In this document: piece after piece, positions 12,788 to 21,860 of the stretch
Layout of the letters: every line of letters begins with the position of its first letter
Position numbering within the stretch: the stretch's first letter is position 1
Assembly: GCA_958510875.1 (NCBI GenBank)
Contig: OY294067.1
Span: 261,731,180 to 261,795,179 of the forward strand
From: Endomychus coccineus
Lineage: Eukaryota > Arthropoda > Insecta > Coleoptera > Endomychidae
Reading direction: 5' to 3'
Length of the DNA stretch: 64,000 nucleotides
Notes under the pieces: generated by a model
What the model saw: the letters and a program-made list of their open reading frames with translations, nothing else
What the model was told of the DNA's origin: nothing
Database searches by the model: none
Position numbers and translations under genes: made by a program

Positions 12788-14206
12788 ATATATATTATAT
12801 AATCTTTCTCTGGTCATGTTCATGTGGTTTCTGGCAGTCAAAACAAAACAACATAGAACTACATAACATAATCGAGACACCTACGATTACATACATTGAA
12901 AAGAAGTCAGCATGACGGTGGTCCAATGTTCACATTAAATAGAAATTCCATAGCAACACGTCTGTTTGTGAAAATCATTCCACAGAAAAATCCATCACGT
13001 TGACATCACAAGTTTTCATTCATCACAAAACATGATCGCAAAAAAAATATTCTACATGGAATAAAAAACACAAACACAGCACTTTTCTTGCGGAACGTTG
13101 AAAACTAAAATATTTAAACACCATTTATCGTTTACGAAAATCGGGATACAGTGTAGTCGTGTGTGTAAAAAATCGCGGCGGTCGTTCGAGTTGAAATATG
13201 GGGAAGCGAGAGATTGTGTGTGTGTTCGATTTGCGAAAAATCGAAACGATCGAGGACGGAACGGCGTACTACGAACCGTCACAAACGCGTAATGTTCATG
13301 AACTGACGGCTCGAAGAACAGCATGCCATGACCGAAAACCGAACGGTCCCGACCGAGATCGTGAAACGAGTCAAACGAACGAGAGAAGAAAATGCAATTG
13401 TCTCGTCACCTGAAATAAGTTTGATCAAGTAATGATATTTCTTCTACCTGAGGCCGCACACACATTCAATAACGACGTACATGCCACATTAAACCGTTTT
13501 AGTGGACCGAAATAAGGTACATCAATTTGACGTTTATTTCGTTACGTTTTATTGCCACGAATTATGCAACGTTAATTTCATTATGAAACACATGAGTGCG
13601 GCGCGGTCAATCATCTTAAGCTTTTCTCTACCTTTCCTCGTTACGTTTCAATATTGTTATTTCAATTACGTTCTCATTATTATATACTGTACAGACGTGA
13701 GTTTATCGCCTGCCACTTCTTTAATATCTTTAACAATGATCATAAATTATAATTCTTAGACTATCATATCTGATTTTAACCAGTCTTGATTTTGTTGAAC
13801 AATTACTTTCTCAGGAGATTAACGAAAAATTTCCTTTCACGTTAGTCACTAAGTAACACATGTAGATGAGCAAAAATATTCATCTTTGCGGTAATGTTTC
13901 GAAAGCAAAAATTTACTTTCACACTGTTGTATATATTATTATTTGAAATTACAACTAATTATTAACAAGTTCTGTATTTGCTTTTGATTTTTTGATGTAT
14001 TAGAATATTTTGTACAGAGTTTCATAAACTTGAAAATATCTTCCAGCCACTTGGATACGAGTCAACTCACTGGGCCGTCTGCTGATTTCACGCGTGGGAA
14101 GATGAATTTCCTGATCTAGATCACTAACTTCCCTAATCGTGCTTATGTTGGCCCAATGTTTCTCTGTAGGACTCTTCTACGGATTAATTGTATGATCGTA
14201 TATATA
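12788..14206. other. Mostly non-coding, with a CpG-rich patch
   Basis: The interval has no transposon signature that I can name. The part at 13120-13400 is unusual: many CG dinucleotides in an otherwise AT-rich window and open frames in both directions. It may be a promoter or first exon of an unseen host gene. I cannot identify a protein. Confidence 0.35.
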
Positions 14207-15290
14207 CTGGGTTCCCCATAATAGACTACCCATTTTAATATTTGAATTAAAATTTTTTTAGTTAACAAAACCAACTTTTTATTTTACTAAATTACAGCTA
14301 ACTCTTTGGGATTTATGATAACTCATATAAATATTTGGCTAATTTAGTTCTAACTTTTAAAAATCACGTCTTCTAAATGACCTCCACCAACTTCAACACA
14401 TTTTTCAATATTAGATAAAAAGTGGTTCATTACACGGCGTAGCAAACCTTCGTCTATTCCTTAAACTTTTGCACGAATTTCGACTTTCAGTTCCTCGATG
14501 GTACCTGGACGACTCGCAAACACTTTGGCTTTTAAATATCACCACATAAAAAAATCGGGTGCCGTTGAGTCGGGGGACCTCGAAGGCCAAGGCAAATCTC
14601 CGAATCGAGAAATGAGTCGGCCATTAAACATTTCTCACAGGACCCTCATTGAGTTTCTGGCGGTATGAGCTGTTGCCCCATCTTGTTGGAATAGTAAGGC
14701 ATTGTTTAGTAATCTTCGCCTATTTAATTCTGGAATGAGAAATGTCTCTAGCATATTAACGTAGCGCTCGGATGTTACTGTTACAGCGCGGTTATTTTCA
14801 TCCTCAAAAAAATAAGGGCCAATAATACCAAAAGATCCTACTCCACACCACACAACAACTTTAGGATTATGGAGGTTCTGTGTGAAGATTTCACAAGGAT
14901 TTTCATTTTACAGTTTTACGATTTGGCGCGTGACCCCTATTGTTGTTATTAAACTGACGCCGGAATGCACGCCTAACTTCTTCTATCTAATTGCGAATTG
15001 CACGTTGTTGGACTGAGTAATCCATGAAAGTTTAAACGGATGTTGAAATAATGTCTCTAAGCAAAACAATTAAATAATTATTGATAAAAACTAACAAACT
15101 TCTTGTAGAAAAATGGCGTTCCACGAAATTATTAATTCAAAATTTATTTGTGACAGGCGCCTATTTGATTAATAATTTACTTAAATCCCAAAGACTACAG
15201 AAGATAATCCCACAGAGAACAACCTATTTAGTTATCTCGTAGGGAATTTATTAATAATATAAAATGGGTAACCTATTATGGGGAACACAG
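14207..15290 (-). mobile_element. Mariner-like element with TIRs and TA flanks
   Basis: The left end 14207-14239 begins CTGGGTTCCCCATAATAGAC. The right end, read inward from 15290, begins CTGTGTTCCCCATAATAGGT and matches with a few differences over about 32 bp. TA flanks both sides (14205-14206 and 15291-15292). A degraded transposase lies on the minus strand. Confidence 0.87.
14380..14853 (-). pseudogene. Mariner-like transposase fragment
   Basis: Minus-strand 14853-14635 reads MWCGVGSFGIIGPYFFED and FQQDGATAHTA, the second catalytic Asp block of insect mariner-type transposases. After a frame change, about 14600-14380 reads SRSPDSTAPDFFMW and RPGTIEELK, the third acidic block and C-terminus. 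The N-terminal DNA-binding half and the first Asp block are not recognisable. The gene is dead. Confidence 0.8.
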
Positions 15291-15436
15291 TATATAATAT
15301 ATACTTATAGCTTTCAACAAGCACATTAAATTATTGCTGAAAAGCTATTTTATACCCTATGTATTATTATGATATTTTACTATTAGGTGAATTCCAAAAC
15401 CATTGATAAACTACAACAGTTTACACTGTCGATACA

Positions 15437-15908
15437 CTATAACACTATAAATATAGGACCTTATCCTATAAAAATACTGTTGAAGTACTGAGGACAAACA
15501 TCAGAGTAAACTGAATAAGAAATCAAAATGTGCCTGTTTAAACACTATTTGGATATAATTATACAAATAAGGGGTTACCCTCAGCTGGAGATTAATCGTA
15601 ACTTAATAAATTGCTTCTTCATTTATACATTTCCATCCCCTCTGAATTACCTAGATATTTGTTCGTACTGTGTTTTAAAAGTGATAAGCTTTCTTGAGAG
15701 ATGGTGTGACTTGTATTCAAAATATATTCGGCTAACGCTGAAAATGAAAAGGAAAAAGCAATTAATTAAATTCCGATTTATCTCTAGTATTATTATCCCC
15801 AAATAGTATTTAAACACGCAGATTTTGATTTTTAATTTAGTTTACTCTGATGACGGCTACCCGGTAGCCGAAAGGTCCCCAGTACTTTAACAGTTTTTTA
15901 GTGGATAA
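15437..15908 (-). mobile_element. Short Penelope-like element (copy 2), left part
   Basis: It starts with the same CTATAACACTATAAAT terminal repeat as copy 1 and reaches the opposite inverted repeat at 15835-15908. Only the region around the end of the endonuclease remains inside (LINE-like text at 15570-15740 matches 8740-8890 and 49460-49620). It is an internally deleted copy. A Gypsy element was inserted at 15908. The last 26 bp of the repeat lie beyond it, at 20438-20463. Confidence 0.75.
15839..15890 (+). ncRNA. Candidate hammerhead ribozyme core in PLE terminal repeat
   Basis: CTGATGA at 15847-15853 is followed by GGCTAC/GTAGCC (a 6-bp stem with a three-base loop) and GAAA at 15870-15873, the order of conserved boxes in a type I hammerhead. 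AGTTTACT before and AGTACTTT after can pair in part as stem I, with cleavage expected near C15880. Stem III would be very short, as known for Penelope ribozymes. One base is unpaired after CTGATGA, and the base before the cleavage base is C rather than U, so activity is uncertain. Confidence 0.55.
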
Positions 15909-16070
15909 TGTTATATTTGTATTTATGCAATTATAAATTGGTGAATTTGAGAGCTAACAATAAAAGTCAGGTTCAACTTCAACACTGTTTATTCTCTAAG
16001 CTCACTCCATGACAACGTAAGGTTACATATTAATCTACAGTATGATTAAACAATAATAAATCATATCACA
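15909..16070 (-). repeat. 3' LTR of the Gypsy element
   Basis: A 162-bp direct repeat, identical to 20271-20432. In element orientation it begins TGTGATATG and ends TATAACA. It contains AATAAA-like words that could serve as the polyadenylation signal. Confidence 0.95.
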
Positions 16071-16104
16071 TCCCCCTTTCTTCAAATGAGTATGTACATT
16101 TATT

Positions 16105-17910
16105 TCAAAGATCTAGCCTTAGAGGGGGTTTCACCAAACGTCCAGATGAAGTGACTTTATCTTTTGATACCATTCTGTCCTCTGAGCCTATATTATCTGA
16201 ACTAGATATGTTAGAAGGAACTACTTGATTAGAGCCACTTTTAAGTTGTAAATCAACTTCATTTGAAGCATCAAGAAATAGTTCTACTTCAGTATCACTA
16301 ATTTCACTACAACTATCATTACTTTCTAATTCAATAAATATTTTTTTATCCCTTATCTCCTCTCCTTCGATATAAATGTCAGGGGTCGAAAATGAAAAAC
16401 GATCTGAACAATCACTGTTTTGATCACTATTATTCAATTTTATAAATTTTCTATTTCTCAACAAAATTGAACCGTTATTCATTTTTATTTTGTATGTTCT
16501 TTCCCTAAGTTTTCCTATAATAATACCGGATTTCCAAACTGAGTTAGGTTTGAGTTGAACATAAACTTTATTTCCTGATTCAAGAGGCTGTAAGGTTTTC
16601 ACACCTGAATTGAAATATTTCTTATTCATAGTTTGTCTGTTATTTAAAAATTTACTATATTTTGTGATATCTATAGTTTTCGGACAAAATGAACTACTTT
16701 TAGATGGTAAAGTAGATCTTAATTTACGAGACATCAAAATTTCGGCAGGAGAATATTGTTCATCGATTTTCATATTTCTGAATAAAAGCAATGCCATGTA
16801 AATGTCTTTATTCTCCTCGAGAGTTTTCTTGAAAATACTTTTGGCAGTTTGAATAGCTCTTTCTGCCATTCCATTTGATTGAGCATACGTGGGAGAAGTT
16901 ATTACATGGTCGAACTCCCAATTCATAGCAAATCTTCTGAATTCATCTGAACTGAATTGAGGTCCTCCGTCGGTTACAACTGTTACTGGGATACCATGTC
17001 TAGCAAATATGCTCTTGAGAATTTGAATTATACGATGGCTAGTAGTATCGTTATATAATTTTTCAATTTCAATGTATTTTGAAAAGTAATCAATGATTAA
17101 CAGATACTTTTTTCCATGTAGTTCAAAGAGATCACAGCCTACTTTGTTCCATGGTAAGCTGGGAATACTATGATTGATCAAAGGTTCTGCTGGTTGTGAC
17201 TTTGAGTATTTCATACATAATTCACAATTTTGAATTTTTTGTTTTATATCATTTATCATTGAAGGCCAGAAAATTGATTCTTGAGCTAATTTCAAGGATT
17301 TGTTTATGCCCATGTGACTGTAATGAACCCTATCTAACATTTCTTTTCTCAAAAGTTTTGGAATCACAAGTGCATTACCCTTGAAAATAAACCCATCACA
17401 TTCAGTAAGTTCACTTTTATTTTTACAAAATATTTTCAATCGATCGTCGAGTTTTTTATTATTTTTAGGCCATCCCTCAGAAATTATATTTTTTAATAAC
17501 TGAAGTTCCGTATCTGCCCTTGTTTTTTCCAAAATTTCGCGTTTTTTATGATTAGTTACATTGATTTCTGAAATGAGCATGCAAACTTGTAAATTCATTT
17601 CTTTGTCAAAATCTTCATTTATATTTTCATTCAAGTATGCCCTTGACAAAGCGTCGGCTATCAAAAGTTCTTTTCCAGGTTTGTACACTACTTCAAAATC
17701 ATATTTTTGAATTTGCAGCAACATTCTCTGAAGACGCGCTGGACATTTATTCAGTGGTTTTTTAAAAATTGATATCAGAGGTAGGTGGTCGGTTTCCACC
17801 ACAACTCTTTTACCAAACACAAACTGATGGAATTTTTCCAATCCCACAGTTATAGCCAATAGCTCCTTCTCTATTTGTGCGTAACGACACTGTGTTTCTG
17901 TCATAGCCAT
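16105..17910 (-). CDS. Gypsy Pol, C-terminal part: RNase H and integrase
   Basis: A 601-residue open frame. The N-terminus completes the RNase H domain (ETQCRYAQIEKELLAI, VVETDHLPL) that begins in the upstream frame, and DALSRAY marks its end near residue 90. The integrase follows: an HHCC zinc finger (HYSHMGINKS near residue 197, CELC near 230), a core with Asp in GCDLFE (about 258), Asp in VVTDGGPQFSS (about 313) and Glu in GMAERAIQTAK (about 350), then a basic chromatin-facing C-terminus with an acidic Ser-rich tail. The ATG at 17910 is internal to the domain, so it is probably not a true start. The reading continues from the frame at 17975-20215. Confidence 0.92.
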   Translation of the reverse strand: MAMTETQCRYAQIEKELLAITVGLEKFHQFVFGKRVVVETDHLPLISIFKKPLNKCPARLQRMLLQIQKYDFEVVYKPGKELLIADALSRAYLNENINEDFDKEMNLQVCMLISEINVTNHKKREILEKTRADTELQLLKNIISEGWPKNNKKLDDRLKIFCKNKSELTECDGFIFKGNALVIPKLLRKEMLDRVHYSHMGINKSLKLAQESIFWPSMINDIKQKIQNCELCMKYSKSQPAEPLINHSIPSLPWNKVGCDLFELHGKKYLLIIDYFSKYIEIEKLYNDTTSHRIIQILKSIFARHGIPVTVVTDGGPQFSSDEFRRFAMNWEFDHVITSPTYAQSNGMAERAIQTAKSIFKKTLEENKDIYMALLLFRNMKIDEQYSPAEILMSRKLRSTLPSKSSSFCPKTIDITKYSKFLNNRQTMNKKYFNSGVKTLQPLESGNKVYVQLKPNSVWKSGIIIGKLRERTYKIKMNNGSILLRNRKFIKLNNSDQNSDCSDRFSFSTPDIYIEGEEIRDKKIFIELESNDSCSEISDTEVELFLDASNEVDLQLKSGSNQVVPSNISSSDNIGSEDRMVSKDKVTSSGRLVKPPLRLDL

Positions 17911-17974
17911 TGAGGCATATGCACATGGTAGTTTATTTTGTAAAAGAACAGCACCAGTGCCGGACTTAGATGCA

Positions 17975-20215
17975 TCAACGGATATTACTGTTTCGCGATT
18001 TACATCGTAAAATTGAAGAACAGGTTTTTTTTGTTAAAGTATTTTTTAAATGTTCGAATGCTTTTTCGTGTTCATCATTCCACATAAATTCAACATCCTT
18101 TTTTAGTAAATTACGTAGAGGTAAAGTAAAATCAGAAAAATTCTTGATAAATTTACATATGTACGTTAGCATCCCCAATAATCTCTGTACATCTTGTTTA
18201 CACTGAGGTCGTGGAATCTCGGTTATGGCTTTAATTTTTGAATTATCCGGACTTATACCATCTGGCGAGATAATATGTCCCATGTAAGTAATTTGCTTTT
18301 GTCCGAACTTGCATTTTTTGAGATTGAAACGAATATTATTTTCTTGGGCTAAATGCAAAACTTTTTTAAGTCTGTCATCACGTTCTTTCTTATCTTTGCC
18401 CCAGATAAGAAGATCGTCGATATAAGTATCCGCACCTTCAATGTCAAAAATTTCCTTGAACCGGGCCTGGAAAACTTCGGGGGCAGATTTAATTCCATAC
18501 GGAAGCCTAAGAAATTTGTACCTCCCGAAAGGTGTTCCAAATACACACAGTTCAGAGCTTTCTTTATCAAGCGGTATTTGGTAAAAACCTTGTGTGGCAT
18601 CCAGAGTGCTGAATACTTTGGCATTTGCTAATTTACTAGTAATTTCATCTAGAGTAGGTATTTTATAATATTCTCGTTTGATAACTTGGTTCAAATCACG
18701 GGGATCCAGACAAATTCGTAATTTATTATCTGGTTTTTTAACAATCACCAATGCGTTCACCCAATCAGAACTTCCATTTACTTTTTCAATTATTTGTAAT
18801 TTTTCAAGTTCTTCTAAACTTTTTTTTAGACTTTCCATTAAAGGTATTGCTACTTTTCTGATAGGTTGAACTATTGGTTTCGAGTTTTTTTCCAGGTTGA
18901 CATGATAGGTTTTTTTCATACACCCAATACCACAAAACAAATCCTTGAATTTTTTAATTAGTTCAGAATACCCAATGATATTTGACTCTACAGAATCAAT
19001 TTTCATGATCAAATTCAATTTCATACTCGAGTCGAGTCCCAAAAGAGCCTGTGTATTAGAATTTACCACATAAAAATCCAAATAATATTGTTTATTATTT
19101 TTCAAGCATGGAATTGTACACTTACCAATAACATTGAGAGGATTTCCTGTGTAAGAATGCAGTTTAGAGTTTGACCTAGTAATTATATTTTCAGAAAAAC
19201 CCAGAGACTTGAAAACGTGAATTGGAAGTACGTTTGCCATTGCCCCTGTATCAATTTTGAGGCTGAAATTATGACCATTACTTTCAAACACAGTATACCA
19301 TTCTTTATTTGTCGAATTTATTTTTGAATCATCATCTACTTGCGAAATACAACCTATGAACAAGAAATCGTTAGAATTTTCAGTTATAGAATTGACAGAA
19401 TCAGAAATTTCATTTACTTTTCTTTCATTTTTGTTAGAATATTTCTTTTTCATGCATACAGTTGCAAAATGATTTGGAATTTTACAGAAATTACAAACCC
19501 TACCATAGGCAGGACATTTGTTGATAGCATGTTCCTTGTAACCACACTTATTGCAGTTCTTGATCGTCTTGGTATTCACTTCCTCATATTTTTTTCTGTA
19601 GACCACATCCACTTGAGAAGATTCTCCAAGCTGGCTGGAACCCATCGCCTCACTTCTCGCTTTTGACGTTTCTATGACATGACAAAGTTCAATAGCTTTT
19701 TCTAGTGTCAAACTATCGTCTTGAAGCAGTTTCTCCCGCGCATAATTGTTCCTTATGCCACAAGTTATCATAGTTACGATTAAGCTATCTTGAAGAGTAT
19801 CTAATTTACATCTGGTTGCCTTTTTCTTCAATTCAAGAATGAAACTTCCAGTAGATTGGCCCTGTTCTTGTCTATATGAAAAGAATTTGTACCTTTCATA
19901 TGCCGTGTTTTCTTTGCCTTGGAAATGGTTGTCAAACTTGTCCAATAGCACATTCAGTTTGTCTTTCTCGTCGTTCTGGAATTTGAAGGTGGTATAAATC
20001 TTGAATCCTTCATCACCCAAGTAGTGTAAAAGTTGAGCACATTGAGTTTTCTCATCTTTCTTGATAACTTCAGAAGCAATAAGGTAGTTCTCGAATTTGG
20101 CTTTCCACAGCTTCCAATTTTCAGCCGTGTTTCCTGTCAGTGACAGAGATGTCAGACCACGATTATCGCCCATTTCTTTTATATTTGATTTGCTGGATTG
20201 CAATTGATTATTCAA
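17975..20215 (-). CDS. Gypsy Gag-Pol, N-terminal part: Gag, protease, RT
   Basis: A 746-residue open frame. Gag capsid-like sequence (NWKLWKAKFENYL) occupies the first 200 residues. Two CCHC zinc knuckles follow near 219-253 (CNKCGYKEHAINKC and CNFCKIPNHFATVC). The aspartic protease active site reads KIDTGAMANVLP near 321. The RT has RICLDPRDLNQ near 500, LDATQGFYQIPL, and the catalytic YIDDLLIWG near 596. Gag and Pol share one frame, as in Mag/K02A2.6-like elements. The frame leaves the RNase H domain after a run of eight T (plus strand 18025-18032) and stops at 17975. The rest is at 16105-17910. It could be a real one-base slip or a sequencing error. Confidence 0.94.
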   Translation of the reverse strand: MNNQLQSSKSNIKEMGDNRGLTSLSLTGNTAENWKLWKAKFENYLIASEVIKKDEKTQCAQLLHYLGDEGFKIYTTFKFQNDEKDKLNVLLDKFDNHFQGKENTAYERYKFFSYRQEQGQSTGSFILELKKKATRCKLDTLQDSLIVTMITCGIRNNYAREKLLQDDSLTLEKAIELCHVIETSKARSEAMGSSQLGESSQVDVVYRKKYEEVNTKTIKNCNKCGYKEHAINKCPAYGRVCNFCKIPNHFATVCMKKKYSNKNERKVNEISDSVNSITENSNDFLFIGCISQVDDDSKINSTNKEWYTVFESNGHNFSLKIDTGAMANVLPIHVFKSLGFSENIITRSNSKLHSYTGNPLNVIGKCTIPCLKNNKQYYLDFYVVNSNTQALLGLDSSMKLNLIMKIDSVESNIIGYSELIKKFKDLFCGIGCMKKTYHVNLEKNSKPIVQPIRKVAIPLMESLKKSLEELEKLQIIEKVNGSSDWVNALVIVKKPDNKLRICLDPRDLNQVIKREYYKIPTLDEITSKLANAKVFSTLDATQGFYQIPLDKESSELCVFGTPFGRYKFLRLPYGIKSAPEVFQARFKEIFDIEGADTYIDDLLIWGKDKKERDDRLKKVLHLAQENNIRFNLKKCKFGQKQITYMGHIISPDGISPDNSKIKAITEIPRPQCKQDVQRLLGMLTYICKFIKNFSDFTLPLRNLLKKDVEFMWNDEHEKAFEHLKNTLTKKTCSSILRCKSRNSNIR

Positions 20216-20253
20216 ATGAAAATATACACTTTCTCGAACGTTTTTCAGTGTTG

Positions 20254-20270
20254 AAAGTGCGACTGCGCCA
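20254..20270 (-). promoter_or_regulatory. Primer binding site of the Gypsy element
   Basis: Immediately inside the 5' LTR, the minus strand reads TGGCGCAGTCGCACTTT. Its first 11 bases fit the tRNA-Ser type primer site of several Ty3/Gypsy elements. Confidence 0.75.
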
Positions 20271-20432
20271 TGTTATATTTGTATTTATGCAATTATAAAT
20301 TGGTGAATTTGAGAGCTAACAATAAAAGTCAGGTTCAACTTCAACACTGTTTATTCTCTAAGCTCACTCCATGACAACGTAAGGTTACATATTAATCTAC
20401 AGTATGATTAAACAATAATAAATCATATCACA
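20271..20432 (-). repeat. 5' LTR of the Gypsy element
   Basis: A 162-bp LTR, identical to the other copy at 15909-16070. It is followed on the plus strand by the GATAA target duplication and the remainder of the interrupted PLE repeat. Confidence 0.95.
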
Positions 20433-20463
20433 GATAAGGGTGATGATTATTTTTCATTTATAG
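20433..20463 (-). mobile_element. Outer end of PLE copy 2
   Basis: GATAAGGGTGATGATTATTT continues the PLE terminal repeat exactly where the sequence left off at 15908, as in copy 1 at about 9779-9814. This confirms that the Gypsy element landed within the PLE. Confidence 0.8.
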
Positions 20464-20589
20464 TCAAATCATTGACATAAAAGAATATGTATCGTCAAAC
20501 TTACTTTCACGTTACCACAGAGTAATTAATTCAACCTTACTTTCACGTAACCGCAGAGTAATTAATTTAATGTAGGTATCCTTATTATA

Positions 20590-21858
20590 CATGGTGTTTA
20601 TTAAGTACTTGTACAAACTTTAAAGGAGGAATCTTTGACTAATTTTAAGATGAAAAGTTCATATGAACATGGGTCCTCAACGACTTCGTTCTTGAGATAC
20701 AGGGCATTTTTTGTTTAATAGTAACACATACAGTGTTGTACCTTGATTGAAATGACCATAACTTTTTTGTGTCACACTGTATGTCATCTTTGACTAAACA
20801 GACTTATTCTCCATTACATTTTACATCCAAAAAGTATTTGTCTCTGAAAGCAGCCGCTTTGGAACATAACGGGTTTACAGTTAAACCTGCGTTGGAATAG
20901 TGTAAGTTGAATTTCGAAAAATTTGTGATAAAGTGTGTCTTTTATTGATTCTATTGTGAAGTGACTAACTTAGATTATTTACAAGACCAAGACTAAACTG
21001 CTTCTACAAATAAGTTAATATTATTTACAACAATTGCTGAAAATGACCTCACTGCAACGCATGCATCAATTCGCCATAGCATCGATTGAAGAACTTTTTC
21101 GAACATACCTGGTGTCTGATTAATGATAGCACAAGATTCTAATATCCTGTTTCTTAGATCAGGTGGCCCCACAGAAAATAATCCAAAGGATTCAAATCAA
21201 GTGATCTGGTAGAACAGGCGGTCCCGATCTTCCTAGCCAACGGTTAACGTAATTCTCGTTCAGAAATCGGCGTGCAACAAACCAAAGTGTGGCGGCGATG
21301 GTGTATCGTGCATCAACCTCATCATGTTCCTGGTTTCTAAAGCAGCTTCTTCTAAATGTTCAAGAAGCACGTGTTTCAAAAACCTTCGGCACTTTTCGCT
21401 AGTAAATAAATCTCTGAGGAGGAATGAAAAGTCCAATAAGATGATCACCGATAATTCTAACCCAAATATTTAGAGAAAATTGGACTTGAAAATGATTTTC
21501 TATGATAGCATTGGAAACCTCTGGATTATTTTCCAAGGCTTGCTATGCAACTACTTACTGTTTTCTTGTGTACTGCCGCTGCAGCTCCCTTTTTGCGAAT
21601 TGTTACTGTTATCTAATTTTCACTAATTTGGTGATTCGAGTTTCTCATCATTAATACTCCCAGTATCCCGAATGTCGTCAAATTGATATGTTATTGAACA
21701 AAAAGATAATTAAAAAATTAAATAATTATTTTTTTCTTGGACGCTCTGTATCCCAAGAACCAAGCTGTTGCGGACCCATGTTCACATGAACTTTTTATCT
21801 TAAAATCAGTCAAAGATTCAGCCTTTGAAGTTTGTACAGGTACTTAATAAACACCCTG
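20590..21858 (-). mobile_element. Mariner-like element with about 120-bp terminal repeats
   Basis: The left end starts CATGGTGTTTATTAAGTACT and the right end, read inward from 21858, starts CAGGGTGTTTATTAAGTACC. The inverted match continues for about 120 bp (TGTACAAACTT, GAATCTTTGACT, GAACATGGGTCC). TA lies on both sides (20588-20589, 21859-21860). A broken transposase is on the minus strand. Confidence 0.87.
21060..21448 (-). pseudogene. Mariner-like transposase remnant
   Basis: Minus-strand 21448-21260 reads CRRFLKHVLLEHLEEAALETRN and HDTPSPPHFG, the block around the second catalytic Asp (family HDGAPPHF). Lower down, in other frames, NRWLGR and PLDYFLWG give the third acidic block. Stops and frame changes show that it is dead. 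Confidence 0.75.
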
Positions 21859-21860
21859 TA

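Larger units (their letters stand above)
15909..20432 (-). mobile_element. Ty3/Gypsy (Mag-like) LTR retrotransposon, young insertion
   Basis: The 162-bp LTRs at 15909-16070 and 20271-20432 are identical as read and have TG...CA ends. The 5-bp target duplication GATAA lies at 15904-15908 and 20433-20437. Next to the 5' LTR (minus orientation) is TGGCGCAGTCG, a primer binding site of the tRNA-Ser type used by 17.6/297. Next to the 3' LTR is a purine tract ending GAAAGGGGGA. The interior codes for gag-pol in one frame, interrupted once. Identical LTRs point to a recent insertion. There is no envelope gene. Confidence 0.96.

Noticed and set aside
18353..19666. Plus-strand frames of 60-108 codons under the Gypsy gag-pol
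   Set aside because: They are shadows of the minus-strand coding sequence.
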